A stretch of DNA of 64,000 nt, taken from JBBDMX01 sp040878035 (GTDB lineage: Bacteria; Planctomycetota; Phycisphaerae; Phycisphaerales; Phycisphaeraceae). Every line of letters starts with the position of its first letter. The stretch's first letter is position 1. The notes below the pieces were generated by a model. It did no database searches. It was not told the origin of the DNA and saw only the letters and a list, made by a program, of their open reading frames with translations. The translations under genes were made by a program, and so were the position numbers. The DNA is taken from the NCBI GenBank assembly GCA_040878035.1, contig JBBDMX010000047.1, positions 48,317 through 112,316 on the forward strand. The letters are read 5' to 3'. Below, in pieces: positions 63,737 through 64,000 of the stretch.

Positions 63737-64000
63737 CTCGTGGCATACGCCGGCACAACGGGACGCGCGACTCCAGTTGTCACTGGCCCAGCTTGGACGG
63801 AGAAGACGGGACGGGTACGTATATTCTGGACATGTGTGGCCGTCCTGGATGTTGGGGCTTGCTCCCAGGGTTAACCCATGGCCCGTTGGCCGGCTGGGCA
63901 GAAGCCCGCCGACCGTCGCCGAGCCGATTCGAGCCGCGATCAAGTCACTAGTGCATTGTCACGCGACCAATTTAGGATAACGTAGAGCGGCGGGGAAGGT
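63737..64000. other. Window end, no gene recognised
   Basis: 264 bp after the GxGYxYP-like gene. Short open frames here lack similarity or a ribosome binding site. No repeat family or terminator was recognised. Confidence 0.5.

Noticed and set aside
63777..63980. Small open frame at the window end
   Set aside because: No ribosome binding site, Arg/Gly-rich shadow composition and no recognisable motif.

Overview
The window is 64 kb of GC-rich DNA, probably one scaffold of a metagenome-type assembly because it contains a run of 10 Ns at 2264-2273. Gene content points to a planctomycete, most likely Phycisphaerae or a relative (inference). The signs are lipid A synthesis (LpxB) with meso-DAP peptidoglycan genes (MurE, MurF, MraY), a tetrahydromethanopterin-type C1 dehydrogenase, many HDOD and PilZ signalling proteins, DUF1015 and DUF6785 proteins, and a very high load of short palindromic repeats, several of them read through in frame inside genes. 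No tRNA, rRNA, CRISPR array or transposase gene was seen.

Layout. 1-10750: end of a ferredoxin, a secreted metallophosphoesterase with a CBM9-like tail, a small membrane protein, a glucuronokinase-like GHMP kinase next to galU, a PpiC lipoprotein, yraN, a fused aroD-aroE and a DUF1015 protein. 10970-14185: an HDOD response regulator and a secreted beta-helix protein. 14344-29067: an eight-gene, same-strand cluster with several stop-start overlaps. It encodes two large OPT-like membrane proteins, a PqqD/RRE-like protein, a MacB/FtsX permease, two ATPases and a 1720-residue fusion of a degenerate M28 peptidase with an FtsX-type permease. It is the best candidate here for an undescribed system. 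29147-34503: two glycosyltransferases, a PTPS family protein, an orphan sugar-type ABC ATPase and a tiny lysine-rich peptide gene with its own promoter and terminator.

34601-43379 (minus strand): lpxB, a glycogen debranching enzyme, mraY, murF and murE, that is, cell envelope synthesis. 43581-50152: a PilZ protein, a small conserved protein, a glutathione peroxidase lipoprotein and a three-gene signalling group (HTH-REC, HDOD-GAF-histidine kinase, degenerate REC-GAF). 50345-54267: an mtdB-like gene, dnaA and a GNAT protein. 54464-63736: a secreted protein, a cysteine desulfurase, an acyltransferase, a secreted esterase, a coiled-coil secreted protein, a Ycf46-like AAA protein and a GxGYxYP-like protein.

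The second main signal is the repeats. At least ten families of imperfect inverted repeats, many built of 7-bp tandem units, fill most gaps between genes. They also occur inside murE, murF, the debranching enzyme gene and the HDOD regulator gene, and they supply the C-termini and stop codons of several proteins.
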